A stretch of 64,000 bases of DNA from Streptomyces longwoodensis (GCF_001514125.1 NZ_KQ948552.1:485401-549400); one strand, 5' to 3'. Positions 8,695-17,791 are shown, counted from the first letter of the stretch. The notes: generated by a model not told the origin, from the letters alone. Numbers and translations are program-made.

Positions 8695-11528
8695 CAGAAG
8701 TCGTCCGGGTAGGGGGCCGTGAGCGCGGCCCGGGGCGGGAGGCCCGACGGCGCGGCCGGGAAGCCGGGCAGCAGCGCGGCGAGGGCGCGGCGCACGCCGT
8801 CCCCGTCGTTGTCCTCGGCCGTCGCGTAGAGGCCGGACAGGTGCGGGCCGAAGGCGGGTTCGTGGTCCGCGGGGATCGCGGCGAGGATGCGCGGGTGCGC
8901 GGTCGGGGTGTGCCGCTCGTCGGCCGAGAACAGGGTCTCGTTGAGCTTCTCGCCCGGGCGCAGGCCGGTGAAGCGGATGTCGACGTCGGGGACGTGCACG
9001 GAGCGGGCGTACTCCCGCACCAGGTCCACGATCCGCACCGGCCGGTTCATGTCGAGCACGAACACCTCGCCGCCGCGCGCCATCCGGGCCGCCTCCAGGA
9101 CCAGCCCCACGGCCTCCTCGACGGTCATGAAGTACCGGGTGACGTCGGGGTGGGTCACCGTCACCGGGTCGCCGCTGCCGAGCTGCTGGGCGACGACCGA
9201 CAGCAGGGAGCCGCGGCTGCCCAGGACGTTGCCGAAGCGCACGGCGGTGAACACGGTGCCCGCGGGCGCGGTGTCCTGGGCGGCGCCGACGACGCGTTCG
9301 GCCAGCCGCTTGGTCGCGCCGAGCACCGAGACGGGGTCGGCCGCCTTGTCGGTGGAGATCAGCACGAACCGCCGGGTGCCGGTGGTGGCCGCCGCGCGCA
9401 CCAGGTTCTCGGTGCCGCGCACGTTGGACTTCACGCCTTCGCAGGGGTGGAGTTCGAGCAGCGGCAGGTGCTTGTGCGCGGCCGCGTGGAAGACCACCTC
9501 GGGGCGCAAGTCCCGGAAGACCTGGTCGATGCGGGGGCGGTCGCGGATGTCGGAGATGACGATGTCGTCGCCGCGCAGGGCGTCGCCGTACAGCTCCAGT
9601 TGCAGCCGGTGCAGGTTCGACTCGTCGTGGTCGAGCAGGATGAGTCGACTGGGCCCGAACGCCCGCAGCTGGTGGCAGAGTTCGCTGCCGATGGAGCCGC
9701 CCGCGCCGGTCACCAGGACCCGCCGGCCGGCGATCACGGCCCGCGCCTCGGGCCCCACGACGTGCATCTCGGGACGGCCGATCAGCGCCCGTACGTCCAG
9801 TTCGCACATGTCGCCGCCGACGACGTCCCGGCGCAGGGCGGCGATGAACGACGGCAGGTAGCGCACGCTGGCCCCGGCGGCCTCCGCGGCCCGGGCGACC
9901 CGCCGGAAGCGGTCCGGGTCGAGACCGGGGATCGCCACGACGACGGCCTCGACGCGGTGCGCGAGCACCGCCGCCCGTACGGCGCCCAGGTCGCCCAGCA
10001 CGGGCAGGTCGCCGACGCGGCCGGCGCGGTGCTTGTCCGGGTCGTCGTCCAGGAAGCCGACGGGGCGCAGACCGTAGGCGGGGGTGCGGGCCAGGTCCCG
10101 GGCGAGCGCCCGCCCGGCCTCACCGGCCCCGACGACGAGGGTGCGCAGGCCGGGGTGCGGGGTGGGGGGCGGGAGCGGTCGGTCGGCGGACCGGTCGTCC
10201 GCAGCGGCGGGGACGGTCCCGGGGCTCCCGCCGGTCACTGCGCTCCCCGCGGTCCCGGTACTCCCGGCGGCCGCGCCGCCCCCGCGGGCGTGCTCCGCCA
10301 GCGCGCCGCACACCCGGTCGACCGCCGCCTCGGCCAGGTCCGGGTACAGCGGCAGGGACAGCAGCTGCGGGAAGAGCGCGTCGGTGCCGGGCAGCCCGCC
10401 GGGCGGGGCGGTGAGCAGGTCGCGGAAGTACGGCAGGTGGTGCGGGGGCACGAAGTGGACCGACGTGCCGATGCCGTCGCGGGCCAGCAGGTCCACCAGG
10501 TCGTCGCGGGAGGTGCCGTAGGCGTCCAGGACCCGCACCACGTACAGGTGGTGGGCGTGGCGGCCCGCGGCGGCGGGCTCCAGCGGGACGATGCCGGGCA
10601 CCTCGGCGAGGGCGGCGGTGTAGCGGGCGGCCAGGGCGGCGCGCCGGGCCTGCCAGTGGTCGAAGTGGCGCAGCTGGGCACGGCCGACGGCGGCCTGGAC
10701 GTCGGTCATGTTGGCCTTCAGCCCGGCCTCCTCGACCGTGTACCGCCAGCTGCCGCCCGGCTGGTGGCGGTGCCAGGCGTCGGCGGACATGCCGTGCAGC
10801 CGGGCCCGCCGGACGCGGTCGGCGAGGGAGGCGTCGTCGGTGGTGACCATGCCGCCCTCGCCGATGGGCAGGTTCTTGGTGGCGTAGAAGCTGAAGCAGG
10901 CGGCCCGGGACAGGTGTCCGACGGGGATGTCCCCGACGGTGGTGCCGAGGGCGTGGGCCGCGTCCTCGACGACGTGCGTCAGCGGCAGTCGCGCGGCACG
11001 CGCGTACTCCTCGACGGGGGCGGGGGCGCCCGCGTAGTGCAGGGCCGTCATGGCGCGCGGGCAGCCGCAGGAGCGGGCCGCACGGGAGACGGTGGCGGGG
11101 GTGGGCATCCCGGTGCGCGGGTCGACGTCGACCGGCACGGGCCGCAGTCCGGCGTGCAGCACCGCCTGCACCGCGCCGCAGAAGGTGAGGGCGGGCACGA
11201 GCACGGGCGCGCCGGCCGGCAGCCGCAGGGCGCGCAACGACAGCTCCAGCGCGGCCGTGCACGAGCTGACGGCGACCGCGTGCCGCGCGCCAACGTACGC
11301 GGCGAACTCCGTCTCGAACCGTTCCGTCTCGGGCCCGCCGGTCACCCACCCGGAGGCCAGCACCCGCCCGGCCGCGCGCCGGGCCTCGGGACTGATGCGG
11401 GTCACGGCGAAGGGGACGGCGACGGGGGCGGCGTCCCCCCGCTCCGCGGTGCGCGGGGCGCGGGGGGCGTCCGCGGGGGCCTGGCGGGTCGCCCGTTCCT
11501 GCCGGGGCCGCAGCCGGTGAATCGTCAT
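8694..11528 (-). CDS. Fusion: DegT/DnrJ/EryC1 aminotransferase + CapD/FlaA1-type NDP-sugar 4,6-dehydratase
   Basis: This 944-residue protein joins two enzymes. Residues ~30-420 are a PLP-dependent sugar aminotransferase; the PLP lysine is about residue 218 in SFYATKNLPIGEGG. A low-complexity Ala/Gly/Thr linker (~425-455) leads to a Rossmann domain starting VVGAGEAG (~464). A second NAD-binding domain has TGAGGSIGS (~604) and the dehydratase motifs STDKA (~724) and GATKRLAE (~737). Free-standing CapD/WbpM proteins begin with membrane helices; here the aminotransferase takes that place. Together the halves would turn a UDP-HexNAc into a UDP-4-amino-4,6-dideoxy sugar. The ATG at 11528 follows GGGGAG. 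It is the first gene of the operon, and the next stop-start is TGATG. Confidence 0.9.
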   Translation of the reverse strand: MTIHRLRPRQERATRQAPADAPRAPRTAERGDAAPVAVPFAVTRISPEARRAAGRVLASGWVTGGPETERFETEFAAYVGARHAVAVSSCTAALELSLRALRLPAGAPVLVPALTFCGAVQAVLHAGLRPVPVDVDPRTGMPTPATVSRAARSCGCPRAMTALHYAGAPAPVEEYARAARLPLTHVVEDAAHALGTTVGDIPVGHLSRAACFSFYATKNLPIGEGGMVTTDDASLADRVRRARLHGMSADAWHRHQPGGSWRYTVEEAGLKANMTDVQAAVGRAQLRHFDHWQARRAALAARYTAALAEVPGIVPLEPAAAGRHAHHLYVVRVLDAYGTSRDDLVDLLARDGIGTSVHFVPPHHLPYFRDLLTAPPGGLPGTDALFPQLLSLPLYPDLAEAAVDRVCGALAEHARGGGAAAGSTGTAGSAVTGGSPGTVPAAADDRSADRPLPPPTPHPGLRTLVVGAGEAGRALARDLARTPAYGLRPVGFLDDDPDKHRAGRVGDLPVLGDLGAVRAAVLAHRVEAVVVAIPGLDPDRFRRVARAAEAAGASVRYLPSFIAALRRDVVGGDMCELDVRALIGRPEMHVVGPEARAVIAGRRVLVTGAGGSIGSELCHQLRAFGPSRLILLDHDESNLHRLQLELYGDALRGDDIVISDIRDRPRIDQVFRDLRPEVVFHAAAHKHLPLLELHPCEGVKSNVRGTENLVRAAATTGTRRFVLISTDKAADPVSVLGATKRLAERVVGAAQDTAPAGTVFTAVRFGNVLGSRGSLLSVVAQQLGSGDPVTVTHPDVTRYFMTVEEAVGLVLEAARMARGGEVFVLDMNRPVRIVDLVREYARSVHVPDVDIRFTGLRPGEKLNETLFSADERHTPTAHPRILAAIPADHEPAFGPHLSGLYATAEDNDGDGVRRALAALLPGFPAAPSGLPPRAALTAPYPDDF

Positions 11529-11588
11529 GGGTGCTCCCCAGGGTCGACGTCCGCACCGACGCACCGCGTGGCGGCAGTGCGTCCATTT

Positions 11589-11609
11589 GGCGTATATATA
11601 CGTCGTATA
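11589..11609 (+). promoter_or_regulatory. Operator-like motif, copy 2 (exopolysaccharide cluster)
   Basis: The core at 11597-11609 is TATAC-GTC-GTATA, an exact 13-bp inverted repeat preceded by GGCGTAT and one base. It matches the copy at 1854-1874 in layout and in most bases. It lies between the divergent aminotransferase-dehydratase (start 11528) and tetR (start 11690) genes, in an AT-rich island in otherwise GC-rich DNA, consistent with promoter overlap and autoregulation. Confidence 0.65.
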
Positions 11610-11689
11610 CGTACACCTTGCGCCCCGGGGAACGTACAGTCAACCGCGCGGAGGCCGCGGGCCTCACCGGCAGGGAGGACGGGCACGGC

Positions 11690-12481
11690 ATGGCGGAGCA
11701 CGCGGACGGACCGGAGCACGTGGACGGACCCGAGCACGCGGACGGACCGCATCCGGGCCGCGGCGAGGGGCAGGACGGTGGCGGGACGGGACCCGCGCGG
11801 CGGGCGAGCGACCGGGGCCGTTACGGCCGGCTGAGCCGGGAGCGGGTGCTGGCCAGCGCGCTCGGCCTGGTGGACCGGGAGGGGCTGTCCGCGCTGAGCA
11901 TGCGCCGCCTGGGCGCCGAGCTGGGCGTCGAGGCGATGGCCCTGTACCGGTACGCGGAGGGCAAGGACGCCCTGCTGGACGGCCTGGTCGAGGCACTGCA
12001 CCTGGAGCTGGAGGAACGCCTGGCGGCCGGGGAGCCCCGCACCGGGCGCGCCGAACTGCACCGCATCGCCGGCACCTTCCACGACGTGTGCCTCGCGCAC
12101 CCGCGCGCGGTGCCGCTGCTGGCCACGCGGATGCTGGCCGTGCCGCTGGCCCGCCGCCCCCTCGCCGTGCTGCGCTTGCACGAACGCGTCCTGGCGCTGC
12201 TCACCGCGGCGGGCCTGGACGAGGAGCGGACGGTCGCCGTGTTCGACGCGTACACCGCCTGGCTGCTGGGCTACGTCCTGGTGGAGCTGGGCGCGATGGT
12301 GGACAACCCCGAGGAGACCGACCCGGCCCTGCGCCTCGGGCTGCACCGGATGCCGCCCCGGGAGCTGCCCCTGCTGCGCTCGGCCGCCGCCGCCCTGGCC
12401 GACCCGGCCGGCCAGGAGGGTCTGGCGGCCGGCCTGGACGCCCTGCTGGACCGCTTCGCCACGCAGGGGCCGCGCCTGTGA
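11690..12481 (+). CDS. TetR family repressor (TetR_C type), likely regulator of the exopolysaccharide cluster
   Basis: A 263-residue regulator. The N-terminal ~45 residues are disordered and start with three EHxDGP repeats. The helix-turn-helix follows, with RLGAELGVEAMALYRYAEGKD typical of the tetracycline-repressor-like subgroup. The rest is an all-helical ligand-binding domain. The frame is open back to 11531, but the ATG at 11690 is chosen because AGGGAGGAC lies about 10 bases upstream and the longer form would be translated through the operator. It is divergent from the fused sugar enzyme. The ligand is unknown. Confidence 0.88.
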   Translation: MAEHADGPEHVDGPEHADGPHPGRGEGQDGGGTGPARRASDRGRYGRLSRERVLASALGLVDREGLSALSMRRLGAELGVEAMALYRYAEGKDALLDGLVEALHLELEERLAAGEPRTGRAELHRIAGTFHDVCLAHPRAVPLLATRMLAVPLARRPLAVLRLHERVLALLTAAGLDEERTVAVFDAYTAWLLGYVLVELGAMVDNPEETDPALRLGLHRMPPRELPLLRSAAAALADPAGQEGLAAGLDALLDRFATQGPRL

Positions 12482-12499
12482 GACCGCGGTGGGCCCCGG

Positions 12500-12521
12500 C
12501 GGCGCGGCCCCCGCCGCGCCG
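12500..12521. terminator. Hairpin between converging genes
   Basis: An 8-bp GC stem (CGGCGCGG paired with CCGCGCCG) with a short C-rich loop lies just after tetR and before the end of the converging GH43 gene. There is no T-run. It is followed by three near-direct copies of GTCAGACGTCGAGC-like sequence at 12526-12575. It could terminate from either side. Confidence 0.4.
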
Positions 12522-12558
12522 GCGGTCAGGCGTCGAGCGGTCAGACGTCGAGCAGTGG

Positions 12559-14070
12559 TCAGGCGTCGAGCGGTTCGTAGTCGAACCAGTCGACGTGCAG
12601 GGAGCCGGTCGCGGCGTACACGCCGAGGACGCGGCCGGTGAAGCCGCCGGCCACCTCCGTGGACAGGTACCGGCCGTCGAGGGAGGCCAGGGCGGCGAAG
12701 GTGCCGTCGGGCTCCTCCACGCCGAGCGTGACGGTGTCGGGGCCGGTGCGCGGGTCGGTGAGGTCGCGGGAGGCGGTCACCTCCACGCGCAGGACCACGG
12801 GTCCGGGCGGCACGGGCCGGGTGGCCACCACCGTGCCCAGCGGGCCGATGCGGGCCCGCACGCGCACCTCGCCGGAGGTCGCCTCGACGGCGTAGTGGTG
12901 CTGTTCGTCGAGGCGTACGGCCAGGCCGCCGTCGCCGTCCGCGACGTCGACGAGGACGCGGGCCCGGCAGGACGGGTGCTGCTGGCGGCGCCCGACGAAG
13001 GTCACGTCGGTGGCGTCGAGCGAGGCGCCGCGGGCACGCAGGGTGAGCCACCCGGGCCGTTCCCCGGTCGTGCAGTCCTCCGGCGGGCGGTGCCGCAGGG
13101 AGACCCAGTGCGGGGCCAGTCCGGTCCGGTCGAAGTCGTCCCGGACCGGGAGGGCGGGACCCGGCCGCAGCGGCCACGGGGGTGCGGGTGCCTGCGGCGC
13201 CACCTCGCCGACGACCGGCCAGCCGTCCACCCAGGTGACGGGCGCCAGGAACGTCTCCCGGCCGAGGACGTGCCAGCCGGGGGTGCCGCCGCCCGGCCGG
13301 ACCCCGAGCAGCACCATCCACCACGAGCCGTCCGGGCCCTGGACGAGGTCGGCGTGGCCGGTGTTCTGGACGGGGTGGTCGGTGCCGCGGTGGGTGAGGA
13401 CCGGGTTGGCCGGGCACGGCTCGAACGGTCCGTCGGGGGTGCGGCCGCGGGCCACCGAGACCCCGTGGCCGCGTTCGGTGCCGCCCTCGGCGATCAGCAG
13501 GTACCAGTGGTCGCCGATCCGGTACAGGTGGGGCGCCTCCGGGGCCTTGGCGCCGGGCGTCCCGGACCAGATGCGCCGGAAGGGCCCGAGCGTGCGCCCG
13601 GTGCGCGGGTCGAGGCGGACCTGCCCCACGCCGGCGACGGTGCACCAGCAGGTGCCGTCCTCGTCCCAGGCGAGGTCGGGATCGATGCCGGGGACACCGG
13701 GCAGCGGGACCGGGTCGGACCAGGGGCCCGCCGGGTCGGTGGCGGTGACCAGCAGGTTGCCGCCGCCGCTGACGTTGGTGACGACCAGCCAGAAGCGGCC
13801 GTCGTGGTGGCGCAGCGTCGGCGCGTAGACGCCGCCGGAGGAGGGCGCGTCCAGCGGCAGCCGGAGCTGGCCGGGCCGGTCGAGGACGTTGCCGATCTGG
13901 GTCCAGTGCACCAGGTCCCGGCTGTGCAGGAGGGGCACGCCGGGGAAGTACTCGAAGCTGGAACAGGCGAGGTAGTAGTCCTCGCCCACCCGGCAGACGC
14001 TCGGATCGGGGTAGAAGCCGGGGATCACGGGGTTGGTGATGGTGGCGCCCGTCGCGGGCCTGCTCGACAC
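12559..14070 (-). CDS. Glycoside hydrolase family 43 (beta-xylosidase/arabinofuranosidase type)
   Basis: A 503-residue enzyme without a visible signal peptide, so probably acting on imported oligosaccharides. The five-bladed propeller domain carries the expected catalytic set: the Asp in NPVIPGFYPDPSV (base), the Asp in GIDPDLAWDEDG (pKa modulator) and the Glu in KAPEAPHLY (acid). From about residue 300 (VRDDFDRTGL onward) there is a beta-sandwich C-terminal domain as in beta-xylosidases. The GTG at 14070 is favoured because GAGAGGAC precedes it by a good distance; an in-frame ATG at 14115 is the alternative. It stands alone, convergent to tetR. The substrate within GH43 is not certain. Confidence 0.85.
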   Translation of the reverse strand: MSSRPATGATITNPVIPGFYPDPSVCRVGEDYYLACSSFEYFPGVPLLHSRDLVHWTQIGNVLDRPGQLRLPLDAPSSGGVYAPTLRHHDGRFWLVVTNVSGGGNLLVTATDPAGPWSDPVPLPGVPGIDPDLAWDEDGTCWCTVAGVGQVRLDPRTGRTLGPFRRIWSGTPGAKAPEAPHLYRIGDHWYLLIAEGGTERGHGVSVARGRTPDGPFEPCPANPVLTHRGTDHPVQNTGHADLVQGPDGSWWMVLLGVRPGGGTPGWHVLGRETFLAPVTWVDGWPVVGEVAPQAPAPPWPLRPGPALPVRDDFDRTGLAPHWVSLRHRPPEDCTTGERPGWLTLRARGASLDATDVTFVGRRQQHPSCRARVLVDVADGDGGLAVRLDEQHHYAVEATSGEVRVRARIGPLGTVVATRPVPPGPVVLRVEVTASRDLTDPRTGPDTVTLGVEEPDGTFAALASLDGRYLSTEVAGGFTGRVLGVYAATGSLHVDWFDYEPLDA

Positions 14071-14322
14071 CCTGATCGCGTCCTCTCGCCGGTCGGCACG
14101 TGCCCTGTCCGGCACCAGGGTCCGTGGGCGGCGAGCGGCTTGGCAAGATCGCGTCGCCGGGTTTCGTCACCGCGTTCCCTCACCGCGATCCGTCGCCGCG
14201 ATCCGTGGCCGGTCACGTCACCGGGTTCGGTCGCTCGCCGGGTGCCGCCCTCGGCCGGGGCCCCGCCCCTCCACCAGGTCCGGTGCGTTAGATCCGCGCC
14301 GCACGGCGGGATGGATAGCGTC

Positions 14323-16938
14323 ATGGATCGTTCCCGTCCCCCCGCGGCCCTCTACGAGTGCTTCCCCCCGGAGGCACGCAGTGTGCCGCTGGCCCGGAGG
14401 TTCGTGCGGTCGGCGCTGCGTGCGGACGCGCCGGAGGTGGTGGACACCGCCGAGCTGCTCACCAGCGAGCTGGTGACCAACGCGGTGCTGCACGCGCGGA
14501 CCGACGTCGAGGTGCGCGTCTGGTCGCACGAGGGACACGTACGGGTGCGGGTGGACGACGGCCGGCCGGACCGCCCGCTCGTGCCGCGGGAGCCGAGGCC
14601 GTACGCCGGTGCCGGACGGGGCCTCGCCGTGGTCGAGGAACTGGCGTCCAGCCACGGCGCCCACCCGGGCGAGGGCCACAAGACGGTCTGGTTCGAGCTG
14701 TGGCCCCAGGCCCCGGCGCCGCCGACGTCCGGGTGGGAGTCCGCGCCGGTCCGGGGCCGGACCACGACCGTGAAGCTGGTCGACGTGCCGCTCGTCCTGT
14801 TCCGCGCGGCCCAGCAGCACGGCGACGAGATGCTGCGCGAGCTGGCCCTCACCACCGGCCTCGAGGACCGCGCCGGGATCTCGCGGGCCGAGTTGGTGGC
14901 CGCCGCCGACGTGTCCGGCGCCCTCAACGCGTGCACGGCCTCCGCTCTGGAGGAGACGGTGACCGGCGGCGCCACGGTCACCCTCGACGTGGCGTTCCCG
15001 GTGGACGCCGCGCCGGCCGTGGACACCTTGCGGCACGTGCTCGAACACGGCGACGCGGCGGCCCAGCTGGGCGCCCTGCTGACCCTCCCGGCCCCGCCCC
15101 ACGTGCGCGGCCACCACCAGTGGGTGCTCGACGAACTGGCCACCCAGCTCGCCGGGAGCGCGCCCACCGCGTGGACCCTGCTGCCCGGTGTGCCGGACGC
15201 GGCCTCCGCCGAACTGGCGCCGTGGGACGCCGGCGACCTGGAGGACAGCGCCGTCCCGACGGTCGCGGCCGACGACGCCGGCCGGATCATCGCCGCCAAC
15301 GCCGCCCTGGGCGACCTGCTCGGCTGGCAGACCGACGAACTGATCGGCCGGCCGCTGACCGTACTGATCCCCGAGCACCTGCGCGAGCGCCATCAGGCCG
15401 GGTTCACCGCGCTCCAGCTGACCGGCCGGTCCCGCATCATGGGCCGGTCCATCCCGCTGCCGGGGCTGCACCGCGACGGCAGCCTGGTCCCCGTGCGCCT
15501 GCACGTCCAGAGCCAGGAGGCGGTGGACGGCCGCACGGTGCACGTCGGCCAGTTCAGGCCCCGGGCCACGGCTCCCGGGGAGGAGAGGCCGGTGCCGCGT
15601 CCCGGTACCGGGGCCTCGCCACGGCTGCACACCGGTCCGGCTGCGGCGCCGCGGGCCGGCGACGCGGGGGCGGCCCGGGACTGGGAGCGGCTGAGCCTGC
15701 TGGCCGACACCACCAGCGCCCTGTCGAGCACCCTCGACCTGCGCGAGGGGCTCCGCCGGGTGTGCCACGTCCTCACCCGGCAGTTGGCCGACTGGTGCGT
15801 GGTCGACCTGCTCGACGAGTACGGGGACGCCGAACGGGTCTGCGTCGTCCACCGTGAGCCGCAGGCCCTCAGCGCCGGGGTGGACCTCGGCAGGCTGCCC
15901 CCGGTGTCCGAGAACGCCCGGGGGCCGCTGGCCCGGGTGCTGAACGGCGCCGGGCCCCTGCTGATCACCGACGTCCCCCCGCCGGACCAGGCGGAGAGCG
16001 CCCTGGACGCCCGGCAGCTGGAACTGTTCCAGCAGCTCGGCGCCGGCAGCACGATCATGGCCCCGCTGCGGGCCCGCCGCGAGGTGCTGGGCGCCCTGAT
16101 CGTCGTGCGCACCGGCCACGACGCCCCCTTCACCGAGCAGGACGCGCTCCTGGTCGCCGACCTCGTCCAGGGCATCGCGCTGAGTGTCGACAACGCGCGC
16201 CTGCACCAGCACACCCGTACCGCGGCCGAACGCCTCCAGCGCTCCCTGCTGCCCCGCCTCCCGCACATCCCGTCCATGGAGATCACGGCCCGCTACGCGC
16301 CGTCCAGCACGACCGCCCAGGTCGGCGGCGACTGGTTCGACGCCTTCACCCTGCCGGACGGCGACACGGCCCTGGTCATCGGGGACGTGTCCGGGCACGA
16401 CCTGAACGCGGCGGTGACGATGAGCCAGCTGCGCAACATGCTCCGCGGGATCGCCGTCGACCTCCAGGACCGGCCCTCGGAGGTGCTGGGCCGCCTCGAC
16501 CTCGCCACCCTCACGCTCTACCCGCACTCCACCGCGACGTGCGCCTACGCCGTCGTCACCGGTCCCCGCGACGGCCCGTGGGAGGTGCACCACTCCTCCG
16601 CCGGGCACCTCCCCCTGCTGCTGACCTGCCCCAACGGCGACACCCGCTACCTGGACACCGCCTCCGGTCTCCTCATCGGCGTGGACAGCGGCTTCCCGAG
16701 GCCCACCGCCCGTGACGCCCTGCCGGCCCACTCCACCCTGCTGATGTTCACCGACGGCCTGATCGAGCGCCCGGGGGAATCCCTCAGCGACGCCATGACC
16801 CGTCTGCGCCGGCACACCGCGGCCCTCGCCCGGGCACCCCTCGACGTCTTCTGCGACGAGCTGATCCTGGGCCTCGGCGCCGGGAGCACCGACGACATCG
16901 CCCTCCTGGCGCTACGCCCCACTCCGCCCGGCCCCTGA
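14323..16938 (+). CDS. Multi-domain SpoIIE/PP2C phosphatase with ATPase, PAS and GAF domains
   Basis: An 871-residue cytoplasmic signalling protein of a type common in Streptomyces, probably acting in sigma-factor partner switching. Domains in order: an RsbW-like ATPase (about 10-130; ELVTNAVLHA, VDDGRPDRP, GRGLAVVEEL); a region of unknown role (about 145-300); a PAS domain (about 305-420; NAALGDLLGWQTDELIGRP); a GAF domain (about 455-625); and a PP2C-type phosphatase (about 640-865; GGDWFDAF, GDVSGHDLNAA, TDGLIER). A kinase-like and a phosphatase domain sit in one chain. ATG 14323 is chosen; ATG 14311 in the same frame is possible, and neither has a strong ribosome site. The frame is open far upstream by chance. 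The dehydrogenase gene follows after 20 bases. Confidence 0.88.
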   Translation: MDRSRPPAALYECFPPEARSVPLARRFVRSALRADAPEVVDTAELLTSELVTNAVLHARTDVEVRVWSHEGHVRVRVDDGRPDRPLVPREPRPYAGAGRGLAVVEELASSHGAHPGEGHKTVWFELWPQAPAPPTSGWESAPVRGRTTTVKLVDVPLVLFRAAQQHGDEMLRELALTTGLEDRAGISRAELVAAADVSGALNACTASALEETVTGGATVTLDVAFPVDAAPAVDTLRHVLEHGDAAAQLGALLTLPAPPHVRGHHQWVLDELATQLAGSAPTAWTLLPGVPDAASAELAPWDAGDLEDSAVPTVAADDAGRIIAANAALGDLLGWQTDELIGRPLTVLIPEHLRERHQAGFTALQLTGRSRIMGRSIPLPGLHRDGSLVPVRLHVQSQEAVDGRTVHVGQFRPRATAPGEERPVPRPGTGASPRLHTGPAAAPRAGDAGAARDWERLSLLADTTSALSSTLDLREGLRRVCHVLTRQLADWCVVDLLDEYGDAERVCVVHREPQALSAGVDLGRLPPVSENARGPLARVLNGAGPLLITDVPPPDQAESALDARQLELFQQLGAGSTIMAPLRARREVLGALIVVRTGHDAPFTEQDALLVADLVQGIALSVDNARLHQHTRTAAERLQRSLLPRLPHIPSMEITARYAPSSTTAQVGGDWFDAFTLPDGDTALVIGDVSGHDLNAAVTMSQLRNMLRGIAVDLQDRPSEVLGRLDLATLTLYPHSTATCAYAVVTGPRDGPWEVHHSSAGHLPLLLTCPNGDTRYLDTASGLLIGVDSGFPRPTARDALPAHSTLLMFTDGLIERPGESLSDAMTRLRRHTAALARAPLDVFCDELILGLGAGSTDDIALLALRPTPPGP

Positions 16939-16958
16939 AGAAACGGGAGAGAACGAAC

Positions 16959-17672
16959 ATGGCTCTGATCCTGGTGACCGGGGCCTCCACCGGCCTCGGC
17001 CGCGACACCGCGGAGGCACTGGCGGGTGAGGGGCACGACGTGGTCGTCCACGCCCGCAACCGGTCCCGGCTCGGCGACCCGGCGCAGGCCGACCGGTGGG
17101 CGGGCGTGGTCCTCGGCGACCTCTCCGTGCCGGCCGAGATCGAGGACGTCGCCCGCCAGGCCGCCGCGTTCGGCCGCTTCGACGTCGTCGTCCACAACGC
17201 CGGTGTCCTGAGCGGCCCCGAGACGGTCACCGTGAACACGGTCGCGCCGTACCTGCTGACCGCCCTGCTGGAGAAGCCGTCCCGGCTGATCCACCTCAGC
17301 AGCGGCATGCACCGCTCCGGCTCCACCGACCTGCGCGGGCTGACGCGGGGCACGGCCTCCTACAGCGACACCAAGTTGTGGGTCACCGCCCTGTCGCAGG
17401 CGTGCGCGGCCCGCTGGCCGGGGACGACCAGCCACGCGGTCGACCCCGGCTGGGTGCCCACGCGCATGGGCGGCGCGAGCGCGCCGGACGACCTGGTCGC
17501 CGGGCACCGCACCCAGGTCTGGCTGGCCACCCACCCCGACGTGACCCCGGCGACCGGCGGCTACTGGTACCACCGGCAGACCCGGGCTCCCCATCCCGCG
17601 GCCCTGGACGAGGAGTTCCAGGCCCGCCTGCTGCACGCGCTGGAGCAGCACACGGGCGTTCCGCTCGGCTGA
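16959..17672 (+). CDS. Short-chain dehydrogenase/reductase
   Basis: A 237-residue classical-type SDR. The cofactor motif TGASTGLG is at 7-14, HNAG replaces the usual NNAG, and the catalytic set is LSSG with YSDTK. The substrate loop is short. GGGAGA precedes the ATG, 20 bases after the phosphatase gene, so the two are probably co-transcribed. The substrate is unknown; members of this subgroup are generally annotated as daunorubicin-C13-ketoreductase-like, which says little about function. Confidence 0.85.
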   Translation: MALILVTGASTGLGRDTAEALAGEGHDVVVHARNRSRLGDPAQADRWAGVVLGDLSVPAEIEDVARQAAAFGRFDVVVHNAGVLSGPETVTVNTVAPYLLTALLEKPSRLIHLSSGMHRSGSTDLRGLTRGTASYSDTKLWVTALSQACAARWPGTTSHAVDPGWVPTRMGGASAPDDLVAGHRTQVWLATHPDVTPATGGYWYHRQTRAPHPAALDEEFQARLLHALEQHTGVPLG

Positions 17673-17725
17673 ACGCGACGGGGTCTCGGGCCCCAATCGG
17701 TCCACCAGCTGGGCCGACATGCGGA

Positions 17726-17791
17726 AAGGACCCCACGGGCCACTGCCCGCACATCGCACATGCAAAAAGGGCCCCCACGGGCTGCTGCCCG
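17726..17791 (-). terminator. Tandem terminator-like hairpins after tRNA-Pro
   Basis: Two near-identical hairpins follow the minus-strand tRNA. One has arms CGGGC/GCCCG at 17778-17791 and an AAAAA run (T-run on the minus strand) at 17764-17768. The other has the same arms at 17736-17749 and a short AAA run at 17726-17728. The surrounding CCCCACGGGC...GCCCGC sequence is duplicated. They may act as a double terminator for the tRNA transcript and also stop the converging dehydrogenase message. Confidence 0.6.

Noticed and set aside
11527..14310. Very long plus-strand open frame continuous with the phosphatase gene (about 1800 codons in total)
   Set aside because: The part before 14311 is antisense to the GH43 gene and overlaps tetR; it is Arg/Gly/Pro-rich with no domain. 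Only the portion from 14311/14323 has recognisable motifs.
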